Shown: piece by piece, positions 62,295 through 64,000 of the stretch
How positions within the stretch are numbered: position 1 is the first letter of the stretch
How the letters are laid out: every line of letters begins with the position of its first letter
NCBI RefSeq assembly: GCF_018403265.1
Contig: NZ_BOSI01000001.1
Span: 1,178,001-1,242,000, forward strand
Direction of reading: 5' to 3'
DNA: 64,000 bases
Source of the DNA: Paenibacillus sp. J31TS4
Lineage (GTDB): Bacteria; Bacillota; Bacilli; Paenibacillales; NBRC-103111
Notes under the pieces: generated by a model
Told to the model about the DNA's origin: nothing
Database searches by the model: none
Seen by the model: the letters and a program-made list of their open reading frames with translations, nothing else
Position numbers and translations under genes: made by a program

Positions 62295-62819
62295 TTAGTA
62301 ACCACGCTCATTCTCAAGGTGAAGGTTGCCAGAATTGTTTACTAATAAAGGGGGAAATTCGAAATCGTTCATATCACACAAAAGGTTTGTTCCGGCATGA
62401 AAAGTACAATTAATAATTTCGACTGGACCCATAAACCACGAATCAAAAAAATCAACATAACCATAAAAATCCGTTTGATTAATCTTCACGAGATGTGGAC
62501 TTTCATTATGACCGCCACAATCAAAATACAAAGTGTCATGAAATTCACAGTCTTCGATTACTATTCCTTTATAAAAATATGCCCCGTGAAAGCCTGCCGA
62601 GATAACTTTACATCTTTGAAACACTACTTCTTCATAGAATTGAAGAATCGCGAAATCAACATTGCTTAAAAAACATGACTCAAATATCACTGGCGTTCTA
62701 ACTTCTTCGCCTTCAAAAAGCATTTTGTTGTATAAGTCAAGATTTTGTATTGAGGAATTTGTTATGGGTTTACCTAAGGAAATCATCTGTTGTACTTCCT
62801 CTTTTGTTAGTTCCTTCAT
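62295..62819 (-). CDS. Hypothetical protein, possible irregular pentapeptide/beta-helix fold
   Basis: A 174-residue AT-rich gene. The central part 'VIFESCFLSNVDFAILQFYE', 'EVVFQRCKVISAGFHGAYFY', 'VIEDCEFHDTLYF' and 'VEIINCTFHAGTNL' shows loose five-residue periodicity with Phe/Cys, like a divergent pentapeptide-repeat right-handed helix. Start at 62819 with AGGAGG six bases upstream. It lies between repeat copies 5 and 4. No function recognised. Confidence 0.6.
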   Translation of the reverse strand: MKELTKEEVQQMISLGKPITNSSIQNLDLYNKMLFEGEEVRTPVIFESCFLSNVDFAILQFYEEVVFQRCKVISAGFHGAYFYKGIVIEDCEFHDTLYFDCGGHNESPHLVKINQTDFYGYVDFFDSWFMGPVEIINCTFHAGTNLLCDMNDFEFPPLLVNNSGNLHLENERGY

Positions 62820-62844
62820 CCTACACCTCCTTGACAGTTCCACA

Positions 62845-62893
62845 AACCTGCCTGTTATGCAACAAGACTGCCGATTCCTATCAGCAGCCAAGA
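62845..62893 (-). repeat. Dispersed cassette-like repeat, copy 5 (truncated)
   Basis: AAACCTGCCTGTTATGCAAC, AAGACTGCCGATTCCTATCA-GCAGCC, then stops at the TAA of the HAD gene. The outer right arm and CCTTCGTTAG end are absent. Confidence 0.75.
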
Positions 62894-62897
62894 ACGA

Positions 62898-63692
62898 TTA
62901 CATCAGGAATCTCTCAATTGCTACGGCAACACCGTCATGATCATTTGAATCGGTCACGTGGGCTGCACAATTTTTAAGTTCCATGATTGCGTTTTCCATT
63001 GCAACCGGAAATCCGGTCATATGGAATAGACCTAAATCGTTAAAATCATCCCCGAATACCATTACATTTTCTGCTTTCACGCCGATCTCGCTCAACACCC
63101 ATTGAACGGCTTTTTCCTTTGAGGCCGATTTATGCATGATTTGGACCAATACTCCTTTATCGGTTGAGATTACGTTCACATGGTCACCGAATTGCTCGCC
63201 TATATCCCTCCATGTGCTGCAACCTAGAGCCAAGATTTTGGTCGGGGAAAGGGAACTAATATAATCTTCATCCACAACCTGTGGCTTCGGGTCATTCAAG
63301 CGGATCCCTAATGAAGCGCATTGGGAGTCGGGAACTGGTCGACACGTATACCATGCATCATTAACCTCGTATGAGAGGATCGTTTGAGGTAATCGTAGTT
63401 CGATGAATTTGTTAATCTGTTGGCTAATCTCCATAGGGATACTAATGTGCCTCTCATATTGCTTCGATTTGCATGTAACTAAAGCACCGTTGTAATAAAC
63501 CATGTAGTCGACAAAAGGGAACTTCTGCAAAAATTGATTAGCCGCTCTGGGCGGCCTCGCCGTCGCAATAATAATATGAATTCCAGAATCAAAACATCTT
63601 TTAACAGCCTGATAATTTCTCGGAGAGATCGATTTATCACTACCGAGCAAGGTTCCGTCCAAGTCCAGTACAATTGCCTGAATATTAGGCAT
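62898..63692 (-). CDS. Cof-type HAD-superfamily hydrolase
   Basis: A 264-residue HAD phosphatase of the Cof/YkrA type. Motif I 'AIVLDLDGTLL' (nucleophile Asp), motif II 'IIIATARPPRA', motif III Lys in 'SASKEKAVQWVLSEIGVK' and motif IV 'VMVFGDDFNDLGLFHMTG' are all present. Members dephosphorylate sugar phosphates or flavin/pyridoxal derivatives. ATG at 63692 is used since GGAGGAG lies four bases upstream. It is between repeat copies 6 and 5, and its stop abuts copy 5. Confidence 0.9.
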   Translation of the reverse strand: MPNIQAIVLDLDGTLLGSDKSISPRNYQAVKRCFDSGIHIIIATARPPRAANQFLQKFPFVDYMVYYNGALVTCKSKQYERHISIPMEISQQINKFIELRLPQTILSYEVNDAWYTCRPVPDSQCASLGIRLNDPKPQVVDEDYISSLSPTKILALGCSTWRDIGEQFGDHVNVISTDKGVLVQIMHKSASKEKAVQWVLSEIGVKAENVMVFGDDFNDLGLFHMTGFPVAMENAIMELKNCAAHVTDSNDHDGVAVAIERFLM

Positions 63693-63773
63693 CTGTCTCC
63701 TCCCCATAAAATAAGCAAAATTGGTAACAGAATACCAATTCGTTAAGATATCGTCAACAGAAAGTTGTATCAG

Positions 63774-63850
63774 CTTGCCCGTTACCGCAAATAAGACTGC
63801 CGATTCCTATCGGTAGCCTGGAGCTGGTTGAATATTGAGCTCATCTAAGC
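63774..63850 (-). repeat. Dispersed cassette-like repeat, copy 6
   Basis: CTTGCCCGTTACCGCAAATA, AGACTGCCGATTCCTATCGG-TAGCC, GGAGCTGGTTGAATATTGAG, CTCATCTAAG. It starts 21 bases after the stop of the RibD/DHFR-like gene (minus-strand sense). Confidence 0.85.
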
Positions 63851-63870
63851 GTTCTAATCTACGAAACAGG

Positions 63871-63999
63871 TCATCTAACCGCCTGGTAAACGAGACCAAG
63901 GGCCCCAGAATCAAACGTTTTACTCTCGATAAGCTTAAGATGGGTCTTCTCTTGGATGCCCTGGAATAACGGCAATCCTTTGCCGATCAGGACAGGAGA
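63871..63999 (-). CDS. 3' end of a RibD/DHFR-like reductase (partial)
   Basis: The last 42 residues of a gene entering from the right: 'SPVLIGKGLPLFQGIQEKTH', 'LKLIESKTFDSGALGLVYQ', AVR and TGA. 'P.LIGKG.PLF' followed by 'L.L..SK.F..G...L.Y' is the C-terminal pattern of dihydrofolate-reductase-like RibD-C proteins common in Bacillales as single genes. A cassette-like repeat follows. Confidence 0.75.
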   Translation of the reverse strand, partial: SPVLIGKGLPLFQGIQEKTHLKLIESKTFDSGALGLVYQAVR

Positions 64000-64000
64000 A

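Noticed and set aside
61299-63850. CRISPR array
   Set aside because: The repeated elements are 600-900 bp apart with genes between them and differ by several bases; no short equal spacers.
61299-63850. Classical class 1-type integron array
   Set aside because: No intI gene, and the repeat ends do not give a clear RYYYAAC/GTTRRRY core pair, so only 'cassette-like' is claimed.

Overview
The window looks like chromosome of a GC-rich, spore-forming Bacillales species, most likely Paenibacillus or a close relative. Reasons: a Cse60-type sporulation protein, many TTG/GTG starts behind strong AGGAGG sites, YesM/YesN plus Lpl-type sugar import without a local ATPase, a long Firmicutes-type GalT, a ComP/ComA-like pair, a cyclic di-AMP riboswitch, and consensus sigma-A promoters and CcpA cre sites. 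This is inferred from gene content; there is no rRNA or other species marker.

Layout. 1-11.1 kb (all minus strand): the 5' end of a racemase-like gene, its probable PucR-type regulator, chromate transporter and tyrS, a small membrane protein, a GAF-GGDEF-EAL protein coupled to a small LuxR-type HTH protein, and a three-PAS kinase with its ComA-like response regulator. 11.2-25.4 kb: Nudix hydrolase; a three-gene group (Gre-like factor, Cse60, zinc-ribbon membrane protein) behind a possible leader peptide; a c-di-AMP riboswitch reading into an alpha/beta-hydrolase-fold protein that has lost its catalytic residues; TetR; DppA-like aminopeptidase; PepF; AI-2E family permease; a frameshifted nitrite/sulfite-reductase-like gene; a His/Met-rich lipoprotein with a G-tract operator; a DHA2 efflux pump; a VOC protein. 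25.4-31.6 kb: a LysR regulator divergent from a PurA-family paralog, a carbohydrate-esterase-like hydrolase, mqo with a small upstream ORF, and two small membrane or secreted proteins.

32.6-52.2 kb is a carbohydrate locus. YesM/YesN sensing probably controls a lipoprotein binding protein, two permeases, a GH2 glycosidase, galK, galE, galT and a DUF4380 protein. A GH51 arabinofuranosidase, two AraC regulators and a sulfatase adjoin it. Together they fit uptake and Leloir-pathway use of galactose from arabinose-substituted, perhaps sulfated, galactans, under CcpA control.

52.4-57.3 kb and 61.1-64 kb are visibly AT-richer and hold small single-gene units (PaiA-like and RimJ-like acetyltransferases, MarR, VOC, DUF1232, HAD, a RibD/DHFR-like fragment). 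Six copies plus one degenerate copy of a 65-85 bp hairpin repeat lie in gaps of these regions and beside an AT-rich methyltransferase gene at 31.6-32.6 kb. The repeated 'one ORF, one repeat' pattern, all in one orientation, resembles a cassette array without a visible integrase and is the most interesting structure here. Between the two AT-rich regions lie a chimeric gene joining a sigma-K N-terminal fragment to a membrane protein, and a 1084-residue secreted beta-propeller/CBM/Ig/FIMAH protein.
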